Assembly: GCF_040869045.1 (NCBI RefSeq)
Contig: NC_090322.1
Coordinates: 179,442,672 to 179,506,671, forward strand
Reading direction: 5' to 3'
Length of the DNA stretch: 64,000 bases
Source: Eurosta solidaginis
Lineage: Eukaryota; Arthropoda; Insecta; Diptera; Tephritidae
The position numbers were made by a program, and so were the translations under genes. Below are positions 47,703-58,563 of the stretch, piece after piece. The notes beneath the pieces are model-generated. The model searched no databases, was not told the DNA's origin, and saw nothing but the letters and a program-made list of their open reading frames with translations. Numbering within the stretch: position 1 is the first letter of the stretch; each line of letters starts with the position of its first letter.

Positions 47703-48212
47703 AAAATTTTAGGATAGACGCTTGCAAGTTAACAGGGCTGTAGTCTCAACGGCACGTCTGATTGTTGTACAGGTATGCTTAAAATTTTCGTAGTTAAATT
47801 GCCTACAACATAGGAGGGCTAACTTTTTTTCTTCCACAGAATTTTTCCGATTTTAAAGTGGTTAAATCTGAAATTTTGTAAAAAATTTCTTTTTTTTCTC
47901 AAAAATTTTTCAACGTTTTTTGGCATAGTGGCCAAACTACTGAAGATACTGAAAGGAGGTGAAGGTAAGAAATGTTTATGAGAATTAATATAATGTATAA
48001 TTCTACAGTTTAAAACGAAAAATGAAAAGTACAAAATTTTGCAGAACACTACTTCATATAGGTAGTGTTCTGCAAAAATGGGAATTTTCATGTTTTCGCC
48101 GATATCTCGGAAACTAGATCTGCCACAGGAAGAAGTCATATTCGGAGCCAGGAGAAAATTTTACTTTAGGAAAGGCCTATTTTAGTTTTTGAGATTTTTT
48201 TGTCGAGTAGTG
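47703..48212. repeat. Right terminal inverted repeat (~510 bp)
   Basis: Complement of 45,141-45,616. It additionally contains a near-perfect hairpin, TTTTGCAGAACACTAC facing GTAGTGTTCTGCAAAA at about 48,038-48,078. Only one arm of this hairpin survives in the left repeat. Confidence 0.85.
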
Positions 48213-48600
48213 TAATTAGCTAGAAATAATCAAATATAATCAGGATTGTAATCAATAAACAAAAATAATCACAATAATTGACTATTAAGAAAATAATCAA
48301 AAGTAGCCATGATTATTAGCCATTAAAGAAAATGATCCTGACTATAGGCAACCAAAAAAATAAACATTATTACCGTCCATAAAAAAATTATTAGCTACTG
48401 AAAAAATGACCAAAAGCAATCATGATTATTGGCCATTAACAAAGTGAGCAAAACTAGTTGCAAAAAGTAACCACTGTTTGAGACAAACAATCATGTGATT
48501 AGAAATAATTAAATTGATAAAATTAATCAAATAATAATAATAAAACGACTATTACATTCAATTGATTAATTTGATTTATCAAATTTATTTTTTGATTGTA
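48213..48600. repeat. AATCA-rich simple-sequence region
   Basis: Words such as aaataatcaaa, taatcacaataattg and atgattattagcc recur. It resembles the AT-rich DNA flanking the tandem array, but the period is irregular. Confidence 0.5.
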
Positions 48601-48900
48601 AAGAAGACATTTTTAGGGTAGGTACTAAATGGTTGAACCGGAAGAGGTACTAGGAGTGGCAATGGGAGTGTTAGTGGAAGTGGGGGTGAGTTCGCAGTAG
48701 GAATTGGAGTGGAAGTTGAAAAAGGTGTGGAATTTGGAGAGGGTGCTGTAGTAGGAGTAGGAATGGGTTCGCGAGTGTGGGGAGGAAAAGTGAAATAAGG
48801 GATGTACCAGAATAAAAGAAAAAAGAAGATAAAGTAGAGGAAAATGTTATAGAGGGTGGAGGGGAAGGGAAGTGGGGCTCACTTTTGAAATATTGGCAAA
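48601..48900. repeat. Purine-rich interspersed repeat, inverted relative to 19.4 kb
   Basis: The plus strand is rich in ggagtgg/gtagga words. With its end gggctcacttttgaaa it is the reverse-complement counterpart of 19,431-19,700. The pyrimidine-strand frame (Pro/Ser/Leu-rich) is not a gene. Confidence 0.55.
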
Positions 48901-49107
48901 TCAATTTTCAGGACGAAGGGTGTCTGCCAGGTACTCTGGTTATTTTTAAAGACCTCGAGCTCTGCGTTTTTAGTTTTATAAAATTTCTAATTCTAAGCGA
49001 TTTTCCAACACTATAAGGGAATAGATGGATATGAAAAGGGCGATCAGCTAGCTAAACAGGGCACATGGCTCGAAACTTATATCGTAAACTTTGGCTCTTA
49101 TCTAAAT
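48901..49107. other. Short spacer before LINE fragment
   Basis: No clear feature. At about 49,015-49,060, ggatatgaaaagggcgatcagctagctaaacag could be an RNase H-like scrap (GYEKGDQLAKQG), which is weak. Confidence 0.3.
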
Positions 49108-50760
49108 TTTGGGTCTATTGTATTGTCTGTTGAGGACATAGAGATGGGTCTGAATTCACTGAAGCCCTCGTCTCATACCGACGTTGATGGCCTATCGGCG
49201 AAATGCCCAGCTCTCGTCGAACCCCTTAAAATAGTGTTTAATTTATCTCTTTCATCAGGTACTTTCATTAATGATTGGAAAGTAGCACACATGGTTCCGA
49301 TTTTGAAATCTGGTAAAATGAATGATGTTCGGAACTATAGGCCCATCTCGAAGCTCTCTTCCGTTTCAAAACTTTTTGAGTGCATCATAAAAGACAAATT
49401 GTTCTTTGCAACCAAGTCGCTTATTTGCCATAATGAACATGGCTTTGTACCAGGGCGGTCCACAGCCTCGAACTTAGCTGTGTTCACCGACTACTGCAAT
49501 ACTGCCTTTTCGGCTGGATTTCAGGTTGACTGTATACAGTATACAGACTTTTCATAAGCCTTTGATAAAAGTTCTCATATAGTACTTCTTAAAAACTAGC
49601 ATTTATGGGCTTCCGTTCCTGCTTTTTGGAGTGGATAAAATCGTATCTTACTGACAGACGTTGTGTTGTTACCATTGATTGTGTGTTCTCTCAACCTTTC
49701 ATTGCCTCTTCTGGGGTACCGCAAGGGAGCGTCTTAGGCCCTCTACTATTTGTTCTGTTCATCAGTGACATTAGTAGCTGCTTTTCTTTCGCAAATTTTT
49801 TACTTTATGCCGATGACCTCAAAATATTCGCCAAAGTCGAAGATGCCTCTGATGAAGCAAAGCTTCAATGCGATATCAACGCTGTTCATTCATGGTGTCT
49901 TCGTTCTCGTCTCTCTTTAAACATAAAGAAATGTTTTATAACGACATTTGCTAAAATTTTGCATTTTCGAAGTACGTCCTAACACATTTCTAATAATGTC
50001 CTTCAGAATGTTGTCGAAGTAAAGCACCTAGGAGTTTTTTTTTACCCGAAACTGTCTTTCAACAAACATGTTGATTTCATCATTGCGAAGGCCTACTCTG
50101 TTCTAGGCTTTATTCGTCGGAACTGCACCAAGTTCTCAGACCCTTATACTCTTAAAATGTTGTATATAACTTTTGTTCGCTCACACCTTGAATATGCAGT
50201 TCTTGTCTGAAGGCCGTATAACAAGGTATCAATAAAAAGAATAGAACGTATTCAAAAGGTGTCCATTAATTTCGCTTTACGGTCCCTTAAATTTTATACT
50301 CCGATTCCACCCTACGCATCCCGTATTATGCTGCTTGATACAATCTCTCGAAACCCGTAGGTCAATCTTATCTTTGACTTTCATGTTTAATGTATGTTTG
50401 TTTAATGGTGTGTTCAGTTTCATTTTTGATGTTATTCATGGTACCATAGATTTTCCTTATCTTCTGGAAAGGATTACTTTTAACATTCCAAGGCGAAATC
50501 TTCACATCACCTATCCTTTTTACTGGAAAAAAGTCATAACTAACCTGTAATTATCCTCTTGCAAGATCTATGCGCGAATTTAATATTCTATCTCAGAGTA
50601 TTTTCCTTGATTTTTCCATGGGAAAACAAGCTTTTTTGAATATTTTGCTCTCTTATTTTAAGTAGGTATGTTTTACTTTGTAACCTACACCATTGTTATT
50701 AGTCTGTAAGAAATGTTCTTTCATAGACAGTATTGAATAAATATAAATATAATATAACAT
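49108..50760 (+). pseudogene. 5'-truncated Jockey/CR1-superfamily LINE: RT and C-terminal domain
   Basis: The plus-strand frame 49,123-49,557 begins inside the RT N-terminus (SVEDIEMGLNSLKPSSHTDV) and carries VPILKSGKMNDVRNYRPISK and HGFVPGRSTASNLAVFTDY. A stop falls inside motif A (YTDFS-stop-AFDK). After a shift, 49,605-49,982 has LEWIKSYLTDRRCVV, SSGVPQGSVLGPLLFVLFIS and FLLYADDLKIF with intact YADD. Beyond another shift, VVEVKHLGVFF, AYSVLGFIRRNC and FVRSHLEYAV are the usual post-RT domain. The 3' end is AT-rich with aataaatataaatataat at about 50,735-50,752. The endonuclease and ORF1 are absent. Several shifts and stops make it dead. The exact clade is uncertain. Confidence 0.8.
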
Positions 50761-50832
50761 ATAAACATTCCAGTCAGATCTGGCGATATTAAAAGAAAGC
50801 GATATGTCTATTCAGTTTCAGCGATAGATCTT

Positions 50833-51152
50833 TTCAGTGATAGAAGAAGTTGAAAGTGCTAGTTTGAGTAGGAAACGATCGAGCTTGTTTTGTGCTCGTA
50901 CCCTGCGCTCGAAAGGCCAAGGCTCCAGCTATAAGAAGTGGCATAGCTATCAGATCTGTAAGCAGCAAGTAGCAGAGCTGCTTGAAAATTTCTATTACTT
51001 GTCAAGAGTATGACGTTATTTTGTAACATAAGTCGTGGTGTCTGATAGTGTTTTCCAGCTTGGTGGTTGAGTAAATTTCTGGTAAAACTATGGACTCATT
51101 CAGCCTATGTATGGGGTCCTCACCGCCAGTTCAACTTAACCTACCATCCAGC
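50833..51152 (+). pseudogene. LOA-like 3' fragment, plus orientation
   Basis: The reverse complement aligns with 1148-1450: the 3'-terminal ttaacctacc, gcctatgtatggggtcctca, a shared taacataagtcgtgg-type segment, agatctgatagctatg, and the Cys-tail region with gtgctcgtaccctgcgctcg. It belongs to a diverged subfamily and covers only the last part of ORF2 and the 3' UTR. Confidence 0.6.
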
Positions 51153-51232
51153 ACTATCACATGATATAACATTTTTCTTGAAATTGGGGAAGATTAAAAT
51201 TGCATGAATAAGAACTATTGTTTTTCTCGTCG

Positions 51233-51272
51233 AAGGTTAGGTTAGGTTGAACCGGCCGGTCCATGAGGATGA
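51233..51272 (-). mobile_element. LOA-like 3' terminus scrap
   Basis: ggttaggttaggttgaacc followed by ggccggtccatgagga is nearly identical to 1147-1183, the 3' end of the LOA-like element. About 40 bp only, so a severely 5'-truncated insertion or a remnant. Confidence 0.6.
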
Positions 51273-52250
51273 AACTTGACTGTAAAGTTAAACACCTCTA
51301 TTAGATATCCACTGCCGTGTAGTTACACAGTTTAATTTTTTCTACAGTTTGGTGTATTTTTTTAAAATATTCAAATAACTAACGAATTAAGCAAATTACA
51401 TGTCCCCATTTAGGGAGGGCTTTCCGTGGCGAAACATTATGATACGGTTTTCCTTGTTTGATTAGTTTTTGCTCCTATTTAGAAAATTTTAAATGTGCTA
51501 CGAGTTTTCGAAATTTTTGCACGCAAGGAAAAGCACATAACCAAAATTTTACTCCCTATGATATTCCGTTGAGAAAAAAATGGCTGGCAGTATTGATGCT
51601 AGATATTTTCATTTCCACATCTTGGACTTGAAGATTTTCCATACAAAATTTTATTTTTCAAATACTTTAAGTTTTGAACATTTGAATTTTTATTTTCTTT
51701 GGATATTTCATTTTTGTTCTGTAAAGTATTTGAAAAATAAAACTTCTCGACCTTTTTTTTTGGGGAAGGGGGCGTCTTATTCTCTCTGTGAAGTTTTACA
51801 GTTGTAGCTCACTGAGAACTTACATAAAAATCAATCCCAAAATTCCCACCGTTTCGTACGATTTTTCTAAATATCTCATCCCGTGCACCCCCTAGCGAAT
51901 ATTTTTGTATCGTGTCATCGGTTGTCATCGACCCCTGAGTTAAGTTTGAAATTTCAAGTCTTTAGCTCACCGAGAAGTTACTAAAAGCTGGTTTGAAAAT
52001 TTTCAAATTCTTATCTAATTATTTCGATCCGTGCGCCACCTAATGGCTTTTTTTTCCTTTTGTTGCAATGTCACGCTGTTAAATGTATATGTAAAGTTTC
52101 ACGTTTATAGCTCAATGAGAAGTTACTTAAAAACCATTTGCAAGATTTGTATGAAAAACGGACAAACATTCAACCGACCTAATACAAAGGAAGTAATATA
52201 CTTAGATAATGTTATTCAAAGCCATTTAGCGTCAGCAACGTCAAAAATAA
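51273..52250 (-). repeat. Diverged repeats related to the Helitron-like relic
   Basis: At 51,840-51,990 and 52,010-52,150 the plus strand repeats the order: a gatccgtgcgccacctaatgg-like segment, ccttttgttgcaatgtc, then gtttatagctcaatgagaagttactt. This matches 870-985 and, in reverse complement, 59,960-60,060. Orientation is as in copy 1. No helicase sequence is left. 51,300-51,830 is AT-rich without an identity. Confidence 0.5.
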
Positions 52251-53185
52251 GCGCTTACTACACTTAGCATCTGCAATGTATTTTCGTTCTTATCGCTGCC
52301 AAAGCTTTTTAGCTTTTGAATAAAAATCATATCACACACCTAGATCGGTAGGGAGCTATCTAAAAAATCTGAAGTTACGAAGTTATGAATACCTCCTAGT
52401 TTCCCAATTGGATACCCACCGAACTAAACGAGCAACGGCTTCGCAAAATATAAAAATTGCTTTGACTCGTACAGAAGAAACAGTCTGTTTTTTGAGTTGT
52501 CTGAATGTGTGAGTATTCTGAGTTAATCGCTGTTTTGATTTAGGTGTGCGATATAATAAAATATATGCTGAGCAACCTTTGAACTAATGTTAGCAATAGC
52601 AGAATATAAAAGTGAAAATCAGCTTAATTTGCTCACAAAGCAATTAATATACAAAGCTGTGACACCTAGAACCTAGAAAATATTTTCTGGGGGCCAAATA
52701 ATATTTTTTAATATATACATTTTTATAAACGCCATCAATATTAAAAATTCTGGTTTTTGCGAATAACGAAACCGTGTAAATTTAAACGAGCGACCTAACG
52801 ACGTTGTATGGATTGAGAAAAATCTCTCAAACAAACTTTTTGCCAACAAATGTTACTTTGGACTAAGCGAGTAGTTGGAAAGTCATGTTGTGTGAGCGAA
52901 GACGCTCCGATAAAGTATTTCAGTCGACACCGCCGATTGGAAACAGAGAAAGGCAAGCAAAGGACAATTTTAGCTCCATACGGCTCCCAATTAGCGTCAG
53001 TTATTGTGGCGTGACTTGTTTCGGAATAGCCTACATTTTTGAAGCACTAGTTTATGTTGATGATGATAAATGTTTTACGATTTTCCGTAATCCCTTGTCA
53101 AAATTGGTTGGGAGACAAGCCGGTTTCGTCGTTATTACATCATCAGTGTCTTATAGTCGTACTTCGTAGGTGCATAAGCAAGTAT
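52251..53185. other. Unassigned region with a possible RTE scrap
   Basis: At about 52,840-52,905 (plus) the text gccaacaaatgttactttgg followed by actaagcgag parallels the RTE at 15,336-15,365 (ANKCYFGL). The remainder, including a 94-residue frame at 52,885-53,169, shows no domain I know. Confidence 0.35.
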
Positions 53186-54275
53186 TGAGTTAAATCACGT
53201 GAACTGGACTCCCCATTTACCACTTGATCACAGAAATAAAGTCCATGTATTTTTTTCATAAGTAGGTACCATGAAAAATTGAACCCCAAAATATTTTTAA
53301 AAAATTTTAATTTTAAGGGTACTTTTTTGTTAAAAAGAAAATTTTTGGTACTTTTTGTTCAAAAATTAATTATAAATCACCTGTGAAAGATAAATTGATG
53401 AAACTTTGAGGGTTTATTTTTAAACGTTCATATTTTATTAAAATATTTTTATCTTAAAAACATTTTCTTATTATCAAATTTTTAATTAACTTTGAAATTC
53501 GGACTTCGCGGCCTCAGAATTGATATTCTTTTTATGAGTTACATGCGATATTTATTTAATATTAATATTCCAAAAGAAAATTTTGATGATGGCTATTAGT
53601 TTAAACAATATGAATTTTTTTATCACAGCACCTCGCACGCTAGAACGGTGCGCGACCAGACGACAAGCTACGTTGCAGTATAAAACAAAAACAATGTGAA
53701 ATGTTTACCACAGCGCGTGGGCGCACGCGCAAACGCGACAGACTGTGTTGCAAGCGCCGCGAGGATACAAAGTAAACCAATTTTAGTATGTTTTTCGTTT
53801 ATTTCAGCGTAGGTGCTGTGATAAAAAAATTCATATTGTTTAAACTAATAGCGATCGTCAAAATTTTCTTCTGGAATATTAATATTGATATAAATATCGC
53901 ATGTAACTCATAAAAAGAATATCAATTCTGAGGCCGCGAAGTCATTTAAAGTTTCTTTTAAAAATTTCAAAGTTAATTAAAAATGTGATAATAAGAAAAT
54001 TTTTTTAAGATAAAAATATTTTAATAAAATGTGAACGTTTAAAAATAAACCCTCAAAGTTTCATCAATTTATCTTTCACAGTTGATTTATAATTAATTTT
54101 TGAACAAAAAGTACCAAAAATTTTCTTTTTAAAAAAAAGTACCCTTAAAATTTAAATTTTTTAAAAATATTTTGGGGTTCAATTTTTCATGGTACCTACT
54201 TATGAAAAAAATACATGGACTTTATTTCTGTGATCAAGTGGTAAATGGGGGGTCCAGTTCACGTGATTTAACTCA
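53186..54275. mobile_element. Foldback element with ~450-bp inverted arms
   Basis: The left arm 53,186-53,632 starts TGAGTTAAATCACGTGAACT, and the right arm 53,813-54,275 ends with its exact complement. The arms match along almost their whole length, for example ccatttaccacttgatcac, gaagtacatgg-type text, gcggcctcagaattgatatt and catattgtttaaac on opposite strands. They enclose about 180 bp of GC-richer spacer (53,633-53,812) with runs like gcgtgggcgcacgcgcaaac. No transposase. It could form a very long hairpin RNA if transcribed. No convincing TSD (left agtat, right ttgtt). Confidence 0.85.
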
Positions 54276-54934
54276 TTGTTAAATTGCATGTATGTGTATT
54301 TTTGTGTGAGTTTTGTGTGTTCTTTTAGAAACGGGCGTGGGTTTAACTGATCAACTTGTGTTAACTGCGGCAGGCAGAAGTCAGTAACTTTAGTCCTTTA
54401 AACTTTTATGTGTGTTTGTTGATTTGATTGGTTTATTGTTTTGTGTTTATTTGGTCATTTGTTAATGCATGCTTTTATGTTGTACCTGCGTGATTACTTT
54501 GTTTTCAATAAACAAGTTTTAAAGATACAAATATTGTGTCAGATATAGTGTTTGTCTGCTTGTTTATTATTCTAGCGTTGAATAGTTTTTGTTTGTAGAT
54601 TTTATTGTTTTCGAGTAAGTTCAAACGTCGGCCTTTTGCTTGCATGTGAAGGACTCTATTATTGATGTTTGCTGGAGAGCATTTATTTTCAAAAATATGT
54701 TTTTATGTACTTTTCTTTTTTATTTTGCATGAAGGCCTCCATTAGAATGACTGATGTCAATTTCGTCATTCCAAGACTGTTTTTTGTCTATAAGTTTTAT
54801 TGTCAAATTGAAAACGGTTTTGACGTGTTGGTGATTTGTATACTTTTTGCTTTGTCTATTGTAAAATGGGGCACTTTTGAGCCTTCTGTATTAAAAGGTT
54901 GTCGATTTGCTGTAGAAAAGTAAGGGGTTTCTTG
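54276..54934. other. Unassigned AT/GT-rich region
   Basis: 54,280-54,560 is rich in tgtgtgttt-like words. A plus-strand frame of 84 residues at 54,669-54,923 is hydrophobic but resembles random AT-rich translation. Confidence 0.35.
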
Positions 54935-55307
54935 CAGTGGCGTATTGAGGTTTCCTCCCCGGGAAAAAATATTGTTTTCCCGCCCCTTGCCCCATCAAAA
55001 TCAGTTTTAATTTGCTGAATGAACGTTTGTTGTTAGCAATTGATACTGAGACAGTCAAGAGTATTTGAAGTGCCACTCACGAATTTTGAAAACATCTTCT
55101 CCATACGACTTTATAAAAGTAAGTAATTCCAACGGAGTTTTAGGCTAAATTTATTTTCTACTGCGAATTAATATTTTCCAGAAATCAGTTATAATAAAAA
55201 TACAAATACTCCAGGAATTTCTTCGAACCAAATGGCGCCCCCAGTGGGTAGCTCCCGGGGTAAGATGCCCCACTATCCTCCCCCCTCATTACGCCACTGG
55301 TTTCTTG
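54927..55307 (-). mobile_element. Internally deleted hAT element with perfect 8-bp TSD
   Basis: TSD GTTTCTTG at 54,927-54,934 and 55,300-55,307. The element (54,935-55,299, 365 bp) starts CAGTGGCGTA and ends TACGCCACTG, classic hAT termini. Inside, the minus strand encodes ALQILLTVSVSIANNKRSFS followed by KLKLI at about 55,076-54,990. This is the hAT C-terminal dimerisation signature, where relatives read ILLTVPVSVASxERSFSKLK. So it is a relic with the far end of its transposase gene, not an unrelated MITE. Confidence 0.88.
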
Positions 55308-56397
55308 CAACAAACAAAGATCATTGATAACAAGTGGATAATAGCGCCAGTACCGGTTGTTACCGATTAAGCTGTTCCTAAACAGTCCGATATTACATAA
55401 TTGTTTTTGTTAAAGCGTCCTATGGACTGGTTAATTTTAGCTCCAGAGTTAGCTCTAGATAACTTAAATTCGTACATTTGATTTCTAAATTGTTGCAAAG
55501 ATCCATTTTAAAATTAAAATGGATTTGATAACTTTTTATGGGAGCATGAACTGGTTAAACTTAGCGTAACCTAGTTTTATAAAAACGTGATTTTCACCAT
55601 TTATCGCATTTTTCAACTATCAAGCTAGTATTTGCGTAAGAAAGGAATACAAAATTTACTTAACAAGAACGCATTGTCTGTTTTGCAAGCTAATTTGTTA
55701 TTGCTTTGAATTGCCTTTACAAAATGCCTCCAATCATAAGTAACTGACAAGTCTTAAACTATGCTGAGCTTTGTTAGGGGAGCAACCACGACATTCAAAA
55801 GCATAAATGATGTACTTACACATTTCCAAATGAACGCCTTCCCGCTTAATGTGCTCATCACGTATACGCATTGTCGGCAACTCTATAATATTCAGGCTAG
55901 CTTAAGACCAGAATTCTACTTGTAGTTTTGTAATTATGTTTGTATGTATAATAAACAAGTAAGAAGCATAAAGATATTCCACACAACAACTTAGTTATTG
56001 TACAGTTTTTTTTTTTAAATTATTATCTTTGAAGTTGTTTCAGTTTTGTTTTGCAGTTTATTATTCTATATCGGTCAGTTTATTTTCAATGTTGTCTGAA
56101 ACAGCGATGGGCGGTCTACGATGTACAATGCATACTTTGTGCTATTGTCTAGCTAAATATTCGCATTTTCTTACAATTTACTTTCTTATTTATTAACAGA
56201 GATGCGTAGCCTACTTTCCAAGCACATCATATTTATACTTCATTTCAATTAAAATGCCAACAAAAGACGCAATTTTTGTATCTCAGATATGGCTAGTTGT
56301 TTTTATATTATTATATTTTTATTCAAAAAAATTTGATAAGCACTCAGACAATAACTTGAGGTGCCTCTAAAATTTCATATGGGTATGTGGTGACATC
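55308..56397. other. Unassigned AT-rich region
   Basis: No gene or repeat recognised. Contains aataaacaagtaagaagcat at about 55,950, which resembles the Helentron-like terminus for about 11 bases only. Confidence 0.35.
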
Positions 56398-56799
56398 GTG
56401 TCATTTTCAAGACTGATAGCTGTATCACTCCTAATTGCTGCAGTCTTAGCCATGCCAGCGCAGTGCACGAGCACAAAACGTGCTCAATCTTTTCCACCTC
56501 AAACTCACAATTCTTACATCTGCTATCACTAACTAGGCTAACTAAAAGCCAGTCAGAATATCCATCATGAGCCTTCAGACTTCTGCTTTTAATGACTTTG
56601 TCGATCTGAGGGGGTCATACACCCAAATGATTTTCGACACTTTACTTTAGTCTATGCTCTTTCCGCTTGTTCGATCAAGTGCAATTCTCGCCTTCTCGTT
56701 AAATCAAACTGGTACCACTATGGAGCACGCTCCGAGGGATGCACCCTTTTTCGCTAGCAAATCTGCTTTGCCATTCCCATCTATTCTAATATGCTCTCA

Positions 56800-57594
56800 G
56801 GTTAGGTTAGTTTGAGGACCTCACATAGACTGATTGAGTCCGTAGGGTTACCAGAAGTTTGTTTTAGCGACGAAACTGAAAAACCCTATCAAAAACCAGA
56901 CCTATGTTATAAAATAACTCCGTCCTATTGGCGAATACTAGAAGCTTCCTAGGACTTAAGCCACTTGCTGCTTTTAGATCTGACAGCTGTATTACTCCTA
57001 ATAAGTGGAGTCTTAGCCTGGCAAGTGCAGGGCACGAGCACAGAACATGCTCAATCGTTTCCTCCTCCATTTTAGCTAGTTCGTCCGCTTTTTCATTTCC
57101 ATCTATTCCCATATGCCCTGGGACTCAATATAAATGTATGCTTCTCCCTGTATCGATTCTCTCCAGAGACTGCTTACACTCTAACACGCATTTAGCTGCT
57201 GTGCTATGCGAGATTATTGCCTTAATTGCTGCTTGACTGTCAATATAAAAGTTAACACGGTTGCAGCTTAAGCTATTCTCTTCTAGGGTTTCTACTGCTT
57301 TGGTTACGGCTAAACGCTACAGTAATCCGGCAGCCTGTAGGATCTCCTTACTTCCGGATCAGCACAGTATACCGCAGACCCTACTCCTTCCACTACTTTG
57401 GAACCATATGTGTACACATGTATCGCCTCGTGCGCCATTTGCGCCCCCTTCCGCCAACCGTCCACTTCTATTGTGGCCTTAAGATCTGCCTCGAAGCGCA
57501 GATAGGGAATCAGGTAGTCTGTTCTTCTTGTGATTGTGGTTGGCGCTCAAGCTGCCCCGAGGCACCGAGCCTGGTTGCGGTTGTTAATGCTATG
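56800..57594 (-). pseudogene. Younger LOA-like 3' fragment nested in the old copy
   Basis: Starts (plus strand) gttaggttagtttgaggacc and follows 1154-2290 closely but with internal losses. The minus-strand frame 57,112-56,864 joins the RNase H end GIDGNEKADELAK directly to EEETIEHVLCSCPALARLRL, skipping about 40 residues present in the first copy. It keeps GNEKADELAK, the more standard residues, where the 1.7-kb copy has GHKKVDEVAK. The fragment stops at tatg (57,594), after which the old copy resumes. Confidence 0.75.
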
Positions 57595-58365
57595 CCCCTG
57601 AACAAAATAAAGATGTATGCTTCTCTCAATCACGATTCTTTCCAGCGATTCCTTACGCTCTCGCACACTTTATGATACTTTTCAATGTGTGATTCTTTCC
57701 GCATTTGCTGCTTGACTGTCAATATGAAAGTTGACGCCACAGCTGTTTAAGCTGTTTTTGTCCAAGTGCTGCTACTGCGTTGGCTACAACTTTCGCTTGA
57801 GAAACGCTACAGCCACCTGGCAACTTATAGGATCTGTTTGCTTTCTGCTCGGTTTACCACAGCCCCTATTTCATTAATTACTTTGAAATCATCGTTGCAG
57901 TTGCTAACTATATGTTCTTTACCACCAGGTCTGCACGTGGAATGTACAGAAAGGCATGCAGTACAACCGCCGGTATTGTTTCATAGCTCCCGATATGCTA
58001 AGCGGTAATATCCCGCAATACCCCTCTAATTTTTTGAGAAAGGTTGTTTTTGTGCGTCTGTCTACCAAAAAAGGACTCGATAGTATAGGACTGGCTTTAC
58101 AATGGCTGTAAATATCCAATGATAGGGAGGGCGATAGACTCCACGTACACCCCAGCATTATTTTCACTCGTTGAGCTTCCAAGGAAACTTACTGTCTAGT
58201 GTAATTCTTGGACATTTTGTGCAAGATTTATCTTGTAATGCCACCGCTCCTAGTTTGGGCCTGGTCGAATTCGGCACTTTGTACCGCTTTGAAATATTCT
58301 CGTACGTTGGCGGTCAACACGAAATTAGATTATCAGGTTTGTATACCCCAAAGTGCCCGATTAAT

Positions 58366-58563
58366 GAAAGAGCTAATTTATTTAATAATTTGAGAAAAAA
58401 TTGGCAACGTGACGCACAGCTCTCGCCTTGTCCCTCCTGATGTCACGTTGTTTAGATTTTTCCCAAATTGTTTAATAAATTAAAAATTGCTTCAAATAAA
58501 TATTTTCATACATCTACAGCAATAAGGGCAACACCCGCTTAATTCATATAGAAAGAGCTAATT
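58366..58563. mobile_element. 172-bp insertion with 13-bp direct repeats (SINE-like or MITE)
   Basis: GAAAGAGCTAATT occurs at 58,366-58,378 and 58,551-58,563. The sequence before the first and after the second copy continues the LOA remnant. The insert (58,379-58,550) contains complementary segments aatttgagaaaaaattggc / cccaaattgtttaataaatt around cgtgac...gtcacg. A related stretch lies at 40,940-41,010. Long TSDs point to LINE-type insertion, but no tRNA-like promoter boxes are evident. Confidence 0.6.

Larger units (their letters stand above)
45141..48212 (-). mobile_element. DNA transposon with long terminal inverted repeats and DDE-like transposase
   Basis: 3072 bp. The left end CACTACTCAACAAATTTTGA and the right end (reverse complement CACTACTCGACAAAAAAATC) begin inverted repeats that continue inwards for about 476 bp (45,141-45,616) and 510 bp (47,703-48,212). 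Between them lie minus-strand fragments of one transposase-like protein. The flanks taaatag (45,134-45,140) and taattag (48,213-48,219) agree at 6 of 7 positions and may be a decayed TSD. Termini starting CACTA recall the CACTA/Mirage/Chapaev group, but that is only a suggestion. Breaks in the ORF show that this copy is dead. Confidence 0.75.

Noticed and set aside
48671..48904. Pro/Ser/Leu-rich minus-strand ORF
   Set aside because: Translation of a low-complexity pyrimidine tract.
55950..55962. aacaagtaagaag resembling a Helentron-like 3' terminus (also aacaagtaag at 59,457)
   Set aside because: Matches about 10 bases only, with no hairpin or subterminal repeat next to it.
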